Assembly: GCA_020027875.1 (NCBI GenBank)
Contig: JAHRHA010000056.1
Location: 1 to 36,773 of the forward strand
DNA: 36,773 nt
Source: Micromonosporaceae bacterium
Lineage (GTDB): Bacteria; Actinomycetota; Actinomycetes; Mycobacteriales; Micromonosporaceae
Direction of reading: 5' to 3'
Made by a program: the position numbers and the translations under genes. The notes beneath the pieces were generated by a model, which made no database searches, was not told the origin of the DNA, and saw only the letters and a list, made by a program, of their open reading frames with translations. This document shows, in pieces, positions 15,621-23,379 of the stretch (positions are counted from its first letter, which is position 1; every line of letters begins with the position of its first letter).

Positions 15621-17950
15621 GGCAGACCATCCGAAGCAGGTGGCGACACCACGTCCCGCCCGAGCAGCAGCCGTAGCGTCGGGAGCACAAGCGCCGCCCG
15701 CTCGCGGTCCAGCTCCTCCAGGCCAGCGGCACCGGCGCGGGACGAGGAGCCGTCGAGACTGCGGACTCGCTCCCCGATCGCGCGTCGCTCCGGCGCGGCG
15801 AACTCCGTGAAGGTACGGCGCAGCAGCGGCAGAACCTCAACGAAGGTATCGGCCGGGATGGCGGCAAGCCAGGAATCCACCAGAGCCAGCAGGCGCTCGT
15901 CGTGCACGAGCAGCAGACCGCCGCCGGCCAGAAACCCCTCCACCCACGCCGCGGCGGTGGCCGGCGGCACCCCGACGGTAAGCACGAGCCCCATGCGACG
16001 GGCGGCCTCGGCGGTCTCCAGCCGGCCCGCGTCGAGCAGCAGCCGGGTCAACCGTCCCGCGAGCAGGCCGTGCAGGTCGTCCCGCGCCACAACTCGCTGC
16101 AGCGTGTCGAACCATTCGTCCATAAGGGACTGTTCGGCGAGCAGCGCCAGCGACGTGTGAACCGCGTCGAGGTGTCCACGCATCTCGCCGGCAGCACTGT
16201 CGTCAAGGGACGCCACGGCCGCCGGCAGGCCGACGCACACGCGGACCACCAACCCATGCGTGATCGCGCCGAGCGCAGTCACGTCGGTGCCGCGCACGTC
16301 GCCGTACCGCAGCGTGCGGGCCAGCGCGGGCAGCGCCGCCATGAGGTGTGCGACATCGGCGTCCAGCGCTACCCGTGCGTCCAGCGCCCGCAGCACGGTT
16401 GGGTAGGCCTCCGAAAGGTCCGCGAGCAGACACTGCTCCACGAGCGCGGTCACCTGGGCGAGCGAGGTGGCGGACGTCGCGAGTTCTGCGGTCTTGGCGG
16501 TCGCGGCGGCGGCAACCGACGTGCCGTACCCGCTCGCGTCCACCAGATCTACCGCGAACTCCGGCCGCCAGACCAGTCGCCATGATTCCCAGAAGGTTCC
16601 CTTGCCCTGCCGCCCGCCATCGGCCGACGGCAAGCCCCAGTCGACGCCGAGCAGCCGCAGCCTGTGCAGCAGCCGGCTCCGGTTCAGATCGATCTCGCGC
16701 CTCAAGTCCAGGTCGACATCGCGCACGAGGGCGGAGGGCGGCATGCGGAGCCGGCGCTGCGCAGCCGTCACGTCGGCGACCAGCGGCACCGACGGCGTGT
16801 CGTCGGGAACTGTGCCGAGCCGTTCGCCCACCACGAGTCGCCGGTTGACCAGCTCGAGGCGCAGCGCGTCGCCGTCGCAAAGCACAGCGCCGGTCGCCTC
16901 GGTGACCTCGGCCAGTCCCGCGAGCGGCCGCCCACGCAGCGTGGCGAGCGTCTCGGCCAGGCGCACCGCCTCGATGACATGGGCGCTGGAGATGGGTTGG
17001 CCCTCCTCGCGCAGCACCGCCGCCGCGTCCACGAGCCAGCGGGTGATCGGCCGGTCGATCGTGGTGAAGAGGTGGTGATACCAGCCGGGGGAGGCGACGC
17101 CGGCGCCGTACCCCTGCCAGGAGGCCAGCCGCCCATGGGTCCACGGTACCCAGGTCATGGTTACCTTCGCCTTCGGCAGTCCACGCAGGACACTCGCGTC
17201 GGCGCTGGCCGTCGGCAGGGGCGCGGTGAGGGCCGGCACGTGCCAGGCGCCGCAGACCACCGCGACCCTCTCATGCCCCTTCGCCGCGGAACGCAGGACC
17301 GTGCGCATGTACGCCTCGCGGCACTCCTCCTCGAATCGTTCGGCGTCCGACAATGGGGGAGCGCCCGCCCGTACCTCGATCATCGCCTCGGCGATCGCCG
17401 CGAACGGCGCGAGTGCCGCGGTGAGTTCGTCCTCGCCGGCCACGGGCAGTTGGTGCTCGACCAGGTCCTCCCACCATCGCTCCGGGTCGTCATAGCCGGC
17501 CGCCTCAGCCAGCAGCCCGATCGGGTCGACCCGCTCCGCTGCCTGGGACGTCTCGTCTTCGGGTTTATCGGACGCGAGACGAAAGGTCGTGGGTAGGTCG
17601 CAGAAACGCACCGGTACGCCGTGGGCGAGCGCCCACTGGATCGCTTGCCACTCCGGGGAGAACTCGGCGAACGGCCAGTACGCCGCCTCGCGCCGCCGCC
17701 GTTCACCGTCCGAACTGGGCTGGTGTTGAACGCGGGTGGGTGCGTCCGAGGCGTACGCGAGCAACGCCACCGGCGGCCGCATCGCCTCCGAGGCCGCGAA
17801 CCTGACCAGGCCGTCGCCCTCGGGCGGCCCCTCGATGAGCACGACCTCCGGCCGGTACGCGTCCAGCGCCCGCCGCACCGCTCGGGCTGAACCGGGCCCG
17901 TGGTGGCGTACGCCCAGCAGCAGCGGCTGGTTAGCGTTAGCCTCGGGCAT
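15617..17950 (-). CDS. DUF5682-family protein with TraB/TIKI-like N-terminal motifs
   Basis: This is a large 777-residue cytoplasmic protein matching what I know of DUF5682. The N-terminus has LLGVRHHGPGSARAVRRAL (residues ~11-29) followed by YRPEVVLIEGPPEGD with Glu40. At ~229-241 comes VAVVCGAWHVPAL with His237. The spacing and wording parallel the GTxH, PDxVxxE and VxGAGHxPG motifs of the TraB/TIKI/ChaN-like fold; that homology is my inference. The remaining ~500 residues are alpha-helical with no motif I can name. The ATG at 17950 overlaps the AAA gene by 14 bases; longer in-frame starts run into that gene and are unlikely. Its stop overlaps the VWA start. Confidence 0.85.
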   Translation of the reverse strand: MPEANANQPLLLGVRHHGPGSARAVRRALDAYRPEVVLIEGPPEGDGLVRFAASEAMRPPVALLAYASDAPTRVQHQPSSDGERRRREAAYWPFAEFSPEWQAIQWALAHGVPVRFCDLPTTFRLASDKPEDETSQAAERVDPIGLLAEAAGYDDPERWWEDLVEHQLPVAGEDELTAALAPFAAIAEAMIEVRAGAPPLSDAERFEEECREAYMRTVLRSAAKGHERVAVVCGAWHVPALTAPLPTASADASVLRGLPKAKVTMTWVPWTHGRLASWQGYGAGVASPGWYHHLFTTIDRPITRWLVDAAAVLREEGQPISSAHVIEAVRLAETLATLRGRPLAGLAEVTEATGAVLCDGDALRLELVNRRLVVGERLGTVPDDTPSVPLVADVTAAQRRLRMPPSALVRDVDLDLRREIDLNRSRLLHRLRLLGVDWGLPSADGGRQGKGTFWESWRLVWRPEFAVDLVDASGYGTSVAAAATAKTAELATSATSLAQVTALVEQCLLADLSEAYPTVLRALDARVALDADVAHLMAALPALARTLRYGDVRGTDVTALGAITHGLVVRVCVGLPAAVASLDDSAAGEMRGHLDAVHTSLALLAEQSLMDEWFDTLQRVVARDDLHGLLAGRLTRLLLDAGRLETAEAARRMGLVLTVGVPPATAAAWVEGFLAGGGLLLVHDERLLALVDSWLAAIPADTFVEVLPLLRRTFTEFAAPERRAIGERVRSLDGSSSRAGAAGLEELDRERAALVLPTLRLLLGRDVVSPPASDGLP

Positions 17951-19025
17951 CTCGGGCCGCTCGGTAGAAGTCACGCCAGCCGTCACGTTCCCGGATGACG
18001 GTCTCCAGGTACTCCCGCCAGACCACGCTGTCGGAGGCCGGGTCCCGGACGACGGCGCCGACGATTCCGGCCGCCACATCGGCGGGGCGCAACACGCCGT
18101 CGCCGAAGTGGGTGGCGAGCGCGAGCCCGTTCGTCACCACGGAGATGGCCTCGGCGGTGGAGAGTGTGCCTGATGGCGATTTGAGCTTGGTGCGCCCGTC
18201 CTCGGTGATGCCGTCGCGCAGTTCGCGGAAAACCGTCACCACTCGCCGGATCTCGTCGGCCGCGGCGGGCACGTCGGGCAGTTCCAGGGCCCGGCCGAGG
18301 TCGGCGACCCGACGGGTGACGATGTCGACCTCCTCGTCGGCATCTCCCGGCACGGGCAGCACGACCGTGTTGAACCGCCGGCGCAGCGCCGAGGAGAGTT
18401 CGTTGACCCCGCGGTCACGATCATTCGCCGTCGCGATGATGTTGAAACCCTTGCGGGCCTGAACCTCCCCGCCGAGCTCGGGAATGGGCATTGTCTTCTC
18501 CGACAGGATCGTGATGAGCGCGTCCTGGACATCCGCCGGCATGCGGGTCAGCTCCTCGACCCGGGCGATGCGCCCCTCCGCCATGGACCGGAAGACGGGG
18601 CTCGGCACGAGCGCATCCCGCGACGGCCCCTCGGCGAGCAGGCGGGCGTAGTTCCATCCGTACCGGATCGCCTCCTCCGGCGTACCGGCCGTGCCCTGCA
18701 CCAGCAGGGTTGAGTCTCCGCTGATCGCTGCCGCGAGGTGCTCGGAGACCCAGGTCTTCGCGGTTCCGGGGACGCCGAGCAGCAGCAGGGCCCGATCGGT
18801 GGCGAGGGTGGCGACGGCGACCTCCATCAGGCGCCGCTGTCCGATGTACTTGGGCGTGATGGCATCCCCGTCGCCGAGAAGATAGGTCACCACCGCCTGC
18901 GGTGACATGCGCCAGCCGGGCGGGCGAGGGCGGTCGTCATCCTTCGCCAGGGCGGCCAACTCTGCTGCGTACTGCTCCTCGGCGTGCGGGCGAAGTACCG
19001 GGTCGGGGGCGAGGGATCTGGTCAC
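17937..19025 (-). CDS. MoxR-type AAA+ ATPase
   Basis: This 362-residue AAA+ ATPase of the MoxR/RavA-like group has Walker A GVPGTAKT (residues 84-91). The expected Walker B position reads ARVEELTRMPADVQDAL (Glu157-Glu158 where most members have Asp-Glu). Sensor 1 is NIIATANDRD and the arginine-finger region is LSSALRRRF. MoxR ATPases act as ring chaperones for metallo-enzymes or for proteins presented by VWA partners. I chose the GTG at 19025 because it overlaps the DUF5691 stop (GTGA), and family members begin near here. An in-frame extension to 19187 is Arg/Pro-rich and lies inside the upstream gene. Confidence 0.93.
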   Translation of the reverse strand: MTRSLAPDPVLRPHAEEQYAAELAALAKDDDRPRPPGWRMSPQAVVTYLLGDGDAITPKYIGQRRLMEVAVATLATDRALLLLGVPGTAKTWVSEHLAAAISGDSTLLVQGTAGTPEEAIRYGWNYARLLAEGPSRDALVPSPVFRSMAEGRIARVEELTRMPADVQDALITILSEKTMPIPELGGEVQARKGFNIIATANDRDRGVNELSSALRRRFNTVVLPVPGDADEEVDIVTRRVADLGRALELPDVPAAADEIRRVVTVFRELRDGITEDGRTKLKSPSGTLSTAEAISVVTNGLALATHFGDGVLRPADVAAGIVGAVVRDPASDSVVWREYLETVIRERDGWRDFYRAARDARG

Positions 19026-20509
19026 GATATCTCCTGGATCATCTGGTGGCGGAAGTCGATGGTGCTCGTCAGCTGGTCGAGTGCGTCGACGCGGCCGTGA
19101 TTCGGATGCTCCGTGCGGAACCGCTTTGCGATGCGGGCGGCCTCCGGTGCACGATCGGCCGGCATGCGCATGCCGGCGAGACGGCACACGGCATAGATGT
19201 CGTATGGCATGCGTTTGTGCCGCACGTGGACCGCGATCCCGTCAAGCGCCGCGGCTACTAGAGCGTCGGGCCATGGTGCGGGGCACTGTTCGAGCAGTCG
19301 CTCGAGGAACCGTCCCAGACCGGCCTCAGGGTCGCGCAGGCCGGCGATCGACCGCCGAACCAGCTCGTCCGGGCCGAGGGCGGCGTACAGATTCTCCACC
19401 ACCCAGCGGCGGCTGGACGGCTTCTGCGGCTCCAGCACATCGAGGAGGACGGCGGCCCAGGCCGGGTTGCGCTGGGAGGCGGCAGCTTGGGCGAGCCCGT
19501 GAAGAACAGGGGTTTCCCAGCCGTCCTCAAGGGAGAGTCGGAAGAACGCCGTCGGGTCGCCGTCGGTCAGTGTCGAGAGCGGAGTACGGGCGAGAATCTG
19601 CTCCAACCAGAAGGCGCGCTCGCCCTTGCCGCTGTACGTCTTCGGGATGATTCCGTCGCGGCGCATCCCCTGGTCGCACACGGCGGGCGGCTCCACGCTG
19701 ATCCGGCCATCTCGAACCCTGAGGCAGGCGCGGGCCCGTTCGGCCATCCGCGTGTTGAAGGCCGAGCCGGGGAGTTTGGCGAGCAGGTCGACCGCTGCGT
19801 CGCGTACCTCCTTGCGCCTGTCGTCGAGGGCACGCTCCAGGAACTCCTCGTCGTCCGGCCCGAGTCCGGTGTCGAAAATGGCGACAAGTTGGGCTCGCTC
19901 GTCAGGCGGCAGGGTCGGCCAATCCGCGGCGAGCACGTCGCGAGCCGCGGCCGGGTCTGCGCGGCGGGCGGCGGTGAGGTATCCGGCTCGCTGGTCTTTG
20001 GTGCCTTCGTGCCAGAAGGCCGGGTCGGCCGTGGACTCTGCTACCTCCGCCGTGAGGTATGTCCACTCAGGATTCTGGACGGCGAGCCAACCGGTGCGGA
20101 GCCCGCCGGCGGCGACGATCATCGGGCGCAGCTCGGTCCGCCGCCGGCCGGCGTCCAGCAGCGCCGGAAGGAGCTCGGGGGGTACGCGCCGGTTGCGCGC
20201 GGCCGCCACGGAAAGCCACTCGGCGACAAACCCGCCGCGGTACTCCGTGACGGCGAGTTCCGTGGCGTCGAGAAGGTCCGCGAGTCTGGCCGCCGCGGCC
20301 TCGCCGACCGTGGTTGTGGTCTCGTCCGGCGCGGGCTCCGGCGCGACGAGTCCTCGCACCGGCCGCACACCGGCGCGACGGTACACACTCCAAGCGGCTG
20401 CCTGCTCGAGAAGGTCGCCGGCCGGATCCGTGCCGGCCGCCGCGGCGTTCGTCGACCGGCGGTCGGTGCCGACGAGGGCGGTGGCGAGCATCTCGGGCCA
20501 GCCGGTCAT
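19022..20509 (-). CDS. DUF5691-family helical-repeat protein
   Basis: The 495-residue, mostly helical cytoplasmic protein begins MTGWPEMLATALVGTDRR, a start typical of DUF5691 in this gene cluster. The central part includes HEAT-like helices (DEEFLERALDDRRKEVRDAA, VDLLAKLPGSAFNTRMAERA), suggesting a scaffold or substrate-binding role. No catalytic motif is visible. The ATG at 20509 overlaps the SWIM gene stop (ATGA), and its own stop overlaps the AAA start (GTGA). It is thus locked into the operon between the zinc-finger protein and the ATPase. Function unknown. Confidence 0.85.
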   Translation of the reverse strand: MTGWPEMLATALVGTDRRSTNAAAAGTDPAGDLLEQAAAWSVYRRAGVRPVRGLVAPEPAPDETTTTVGEAAAARLADLLDATELAVTEYRGGFVAEWLSVAAARNRRVPPELLPALLDAGRRRTELRPMIVAAGGLRTGWLAVQNPEWTYLTAEVAESTADPAFWHEGTKDQRAGYLTAARRADPAAARDVLAADWPTLPPDERAQLVAIFDTGLGPDDEEFLERALDDRRKEVRDAAVDLLAKLPGSAFNTRMAERARACLRVRDGRISVEPPAVCDQGMRRDGIIPKTYSGKGERAFWLEQILARTPLSTLTDGDPTAFFRLSLEDGWETPVLHGLAQAAASQRNPAWAAVLLDVLEPQKPSSRRWVVENLYAALGPDELVRRSIAGLRDPEAGLGRFLERLLEQCPAPWPDALVAAALDGIAVHVRHKRMPYDIYAVCRLAGMRMPADRAPEAARIAKRFRTEHPNHGRVDALDQLTSTIDFRHQMIQEIS

Positions 20510-21846
20510 GGTCGTACCAGCCGTCCATCACACCAGGCCGTGAACGGTCGAAGCCCGGCCGGGGTCCACTCGGCCGCCACGGTCGCGGGTCTGCCGCCGG
20601 CCGCCGCGACAAGCCACCACGGCGGGCCGATGGCGGGGTCGAGGGGGAGCGCCTCGCCGTCCCGGTCGAGCACGTGCCACCGTACTGGTGTGTCCTCGAC
20701 GGCGACCACGTCGGCGAGCAGCACCGGCCACCGGTCCAGCCACGGCTCGGCGGTGAGCGCCTTGGCATACGAGCCGAGCGCCCGCGCGACCGTGACCGCG
20801 CCGGCGGGCTCGGTGAACGGCGCGGCCGGCGCGTACCGGGTCGCGACCAGGGCGCGCAGCGGCAGCGCGCCGGGGTAGAAGCAGAGATCCGCGTCGACGG
20901 TGGTGCCGAGGAGGAGGTCGGCGGCGAGCTGCTGCCCGGGCCCGGCGAACGACAGCACCAGCGCGGGGCGGTTCGTCGCGGTGCCGCACAGCCAGAATCT
21001 GCGTACCATCAGCCTCTCGTCGCCGTCGTCCCGGACGCCGACCACAGCCCACTCGTCGCGCACGCGCGGACCGGCGAGAACAGCGTCGGTGGCGAGGGGG
21101 AAGCCGATCCTGGCCTTGATGGTGGCGGCAAGATCCGGGGGTAGCTGGTCCGCGCGCCGGTAGCCGGCGACCAGCAGGCGGATCAGGGACAGCTCGGTGA
21201 GCAGCCGGTCGGGGGTGGCGGCCACCGAGGCGAGCCGACGAACGGTCGAGGCGAGAGCGGGCGCCTGCGCGTCGACTAGGCGCGAGGCCATCCGGTCCCA
21301 GTGGGCGTAGCCGCCTCGGCTCGCGCCGGCGATGCCCTGGCGCACCTGGTCGGTGAGCCAACGGTCCAGTTCCTCCAGGCCCGCCTCGACCCGGTCGGCC
21401 CGCCGCTGCGCTGTCTTGTTCGGGCCCTGTTCAGGTTCGGCTTGCTTGGCTGCCCGGGACTCATTTCGCGCCTGGGCTCGTGCGGCGGCCTGTTCCTTGC
21501 GGTCGGTCCGCGAGGTTTGCCACTCGGTGACCCACTCGGGCGGTTCCGCCGTGACGATCCCGTCGGCCGACCACAGCAGCATCAGCGCGAGCGCGTGTTT
21601 GCAGGGGAACTTGCGGCTTGGGCAGGAACAGCGGTACGCCGGCTCGGTGAGATCGACGCAGGTCTGGTACGGGTTTGCGCCACTGCCCTCGCAGAGGCCC
21701 CACAGGCTCGGTGGGTCTGGGCTGTGGCCAGCGTCGCGCCACCGCGCCAGCGTGGCGAGGCTGCGGGCGGCGCGCTGCGATGAGGTGTCCGGGGCCAGGG
21801 CCAGCACCTGCTCGGCGCTCAACCGCGGTTTCGCCTCGTCCCGCAT
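20506..21846 (-). CDS. SWIM zinc-finger protein, first gene of the MoxR/VWA module
   Basis: The 446-residue protein has a SWIM zinc finger (CxCxnCxH) at residues 73-84: CSCPSRKFPCKH. SWIM domains bind DNA, RNA or proteins. A charged Ala/Glu/Lys/Arg linker (~residues 110-150) follows. The C-terminal ~250 residues are mixed alpha/beta without a recognised motif. It opens the five-gene operon and overlaps the next gene by 4 bases. No ribosome-binding site precedes the ATG at 21846, and a TAGAGT -10-like hexamer ends 8 bases upstream, so the mRNA is probably leaderless. Confidence 0.88.
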   Translation of the reverse strand: MRDEAKPRLSAEQVLALAPDTSSQRAARSLATLARWRDAGHSPDPPSLWGLCEGSGANPYQTCVDLTEPAYRCSCPSRKFPCKHALALMLLWSADGIVTAEPPEWVTEWQTSRTDRKEQAAARAQARNESRAAKQAEPEQGPNKTAQRRADRVEAGLEELDRWLTDQVRQGIAGASRGGYAHWDRMASRLVDAQAPALASTVRRLASVAATPDRLLTELSLIRLLVAGYRRADQLPPDLAATIKARIGFPLATDAVLAGPRVRDEWAVVGVRDDGDERLMVRRFWLCGTATNRPALVLSFAGPGQQLAADLLLGTTVDADLCFYPGALPLRALVATRYAPAAPFTEPAGAVTVARALGSYAKALTAEPWLDRWPVLLADVVAVEDTPVRWHVLDRDGEALPLDPAIGPPWWLVAAAGGRPATVAAEWTPAGLRPFTAWCDGRLVRP

Positions 21847-21854
21847 GGCTGGCG

Positions 21855-21860
21855 ACTCTA
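21855..21860 (-). promoter_or_regulatory. Candidate -10 element of the SWIM-DUF5691-MoxR-DUF5682-VWA operon
   Basis: TAGAGT on the minus strand fits TAnnnT and ends 8 bases before the ATG at 21846, placing the transcription start at or next to the start codon. No good -35 is visible. This is inference from spacing only. Confidence 0.35.
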
Positions 21861-22002
21861 ACCCGGCGGTCTGACACCGGCGAACCCGACCGGCCTCCGG
21901 CGGGCGCTGTCGGCTCTACGTCAGGCCGGCGCGTCAACCCTGCACGCTCATGAGGCGTCGGATGGGCATCGCAGTCATACCAGCCTCGCTAAGGAGTACC
22001 CC

Positions 22003-22920
22003 ATGATGAACAACCGCCCGTTCCCGGTCTTGTGTGCGGTCGCCGTTTCGGTTGCCGTGTTTCTCGGCGGCTGCGGCCGTGCCACGTCCGGCGCACCGCT
22101 GACATCCGGCGACCCCGCGTCGGCTCAGCCGTCTACGATGTCGCCGTCTCCGGCCGGTTCCGAGGCCGGCGCTGTCCTGCAGCTGGCCGTCTACTACCTG
22201 GGCGAGGAACGCTTTTGGCGCGAGGCCGACGGGCAACCGGTCGACCGGATCAGGCTCTACCGAGAGTTTCACCGGTTGCCGGCCGGCGACAGTGGTCCGC
22301 AAGCCAAGACCACCGCAGCGGTCGCCGCGATGCTCGACCAGGCGAGCGCCCTCGACCCGGACTACAGCACCGGTTGGCCGTCCAGCGCCCGCGTGCGGCA
22401 GGTACGGGTCGACGGCGACACCGTGACCGTCGATCTCAGCGGGGCCGCCACCAATAGCGTGGGCGCCGAGGCGGCGCAACAGGCGGTGCAGCAGCTCATC
22501 TGGACCGCGACCGCGGCCAGTGGCAAACCCGGTGTCCGCCTGCTCCTCGACGGTGAACCGGTCAGCGAGCTTTGGGGACACGTGGCAGTCGGCGGAGTAC
22601 TCCGGCGGGCACCCGCTCTCGACACCCTCGCGCACGTATGGTTGATCGACCCTCAACACGGCGCCACCGTCCCGCGAACCTTCACCATCCACGTCAGCGG
22701 TGCGGTCTTCGAGTCCACGATCCAGATACGGGTGCGACAGGGCGACCAGACGGTCAACAAGCGGTTCGTCACCGTAGCGGGGTCCGCCGCGGGTCACTTC
22801 GGCGAGGCGAAAGCGACGCTAACCCTGTCGCCGGGTACCTACACCGTCGAGGCGTACTCGGAATCGGCAGTCGATGGCCGCCCAACGTTCGTGGACAACC
22901 ACACGATCACGGTCGGGTAG
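22003..22920 (+). CDS. GerMN/Gmad2-type lipoprotein
   Basis: The 305-residue predicted lipoprotein has a basic start, a hydrophobic stretch and the lipobox LGGC with Cys24. Residues ~57-200 resemble the GerMN domain (LQLAVYYLGEERFWREADGQ, VRQVRVDGDTVTVDLSGAA, QQLIWTATA). Residues ~215-305 resemble the Gmad2 immunoglobulin-like domain (VWLIDPQHGATVPRTFTIHV, LSPGTYTVEAYSES). In sporulating Firmicutes these domains occur in germination/sporulation proteins. In actinobacteria they form secreted lipoproteins such as the LpqB group, linked to envelope signalling. AAGGAG lies 6 bases before the ATG. A strong hairpin follows the stop. Confidence 0.88.
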   Translation: MMNNRPFPVLCAVAVSVAVFLGGCGRATSGAPLTSGDPASAQPSTMSPSPAGSEAGAVLQLAVYYLGEERFWREADGQPVDRIRLYREFHRLPAGDSGPQAKTTAAVAAMLDQASALDPDYSTGWPSSARVRQVRVDGDTVTVDLSGAATNSVGAEAAQQAVQQLIWTATAASGKPGVRLLLDGEPVSELWGHVAVGGVLRRAPALDTLAHVWLIDPQHGATVPRTFTIHVSGAVFESTIQIRVRQGDQTVNKRFVTVAGSAAGHFGEAKATLTLSPGTYTVEAYSESAVDGRPTFVDNHTITVG

Positions 22921-22935
22921 CGACGTCCTGGAGAA

Positions 22936-22989
22936 GTGGATCGTGGTCACTTTGTTTCCGATTCCGGGTACGACGCGACCACGATCCAC
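22936..22989 (+). terminator. 13-bp-stem hairpin after the GerMN lipoprotein gene
   Basis: GTGGATCGTGGTC (22936-22948) and GACCACGATCCAC (22977-22989) are perfect complements separated by 28 bases, starting 15 bases after the stop codon. No T-tract follows, so this may be an actinobacterial I-shaped terminator or mRNA stabiliser. The right arm is repeated at 32534-32548. Confidence 0.6.
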
Positions 22990-23069
22990 ATTGGGTGAGC
23001 GATCATCACGCGGTGAGATCTCCCGACCGGCGACAAGGCGACTTGACTGACCAGGTCCGCAATTCCGCC

Positions 23070-23133
23070 GCGCGCCCACAACCCCAGCGGCGTAACCACA
23101 ATCACCACGGTGTCGCCTCGGCGGAACAGTACA
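23070..23133. repeat. Degenerate dispersed repeat, copy 2 (in 22921-23379 intergenic)
   Basis: It shares CCCACAACCCCAG and GTCGCCTCGGCGGAACA with 14385-14450. It lies in a minus-strand open frame (22947-23276) whose central part reads GVVLFRRGDTVVIVVTPLGL, a plausible gene-tail remnant. The rest of that frame has poor codon use. No intact gene is seen in this 459-base gap apart from the hairpin at 22936-22989. Confidence 0.45.
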
Positions 23134-23379
23134 ACCCCATCGTCGGCTCCGCGCGCAATCGACCGAGGCGAGCACGCCCGGCATCGCCGGGCGATCTTGG
23201 CACTTGGCGGTGGCCCTGGCAACTCTGTGGCCCTGGCAACCACCAACCACCACGCTCTACATTGGCGAGCGACCATGCACGCGTGCGCGTGGGCGCCTGG
23301 ACGCGCTCACTGCATCGAACGCCATCACCTCTTCGTCCGTACTATTTGTCGGAAAGTCCGCCACACAGAAGGGTGTCCC

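Noticed and set aside
19026..19187. Arg/Pro-rich N-terminal extension of the MoxR ATPase
   Set aside because: It is inside the DUF5691 gene; the GTG at 19025 in a GTGA overlap explains the start.
23110..23379. 90-residue N-terminal extension of HtpG
   Set aside because: HtpG begins at MSIGIETLEFQAE with a ribosome-binding site; the extension is low-quality sequence covering a dispersed repeat.
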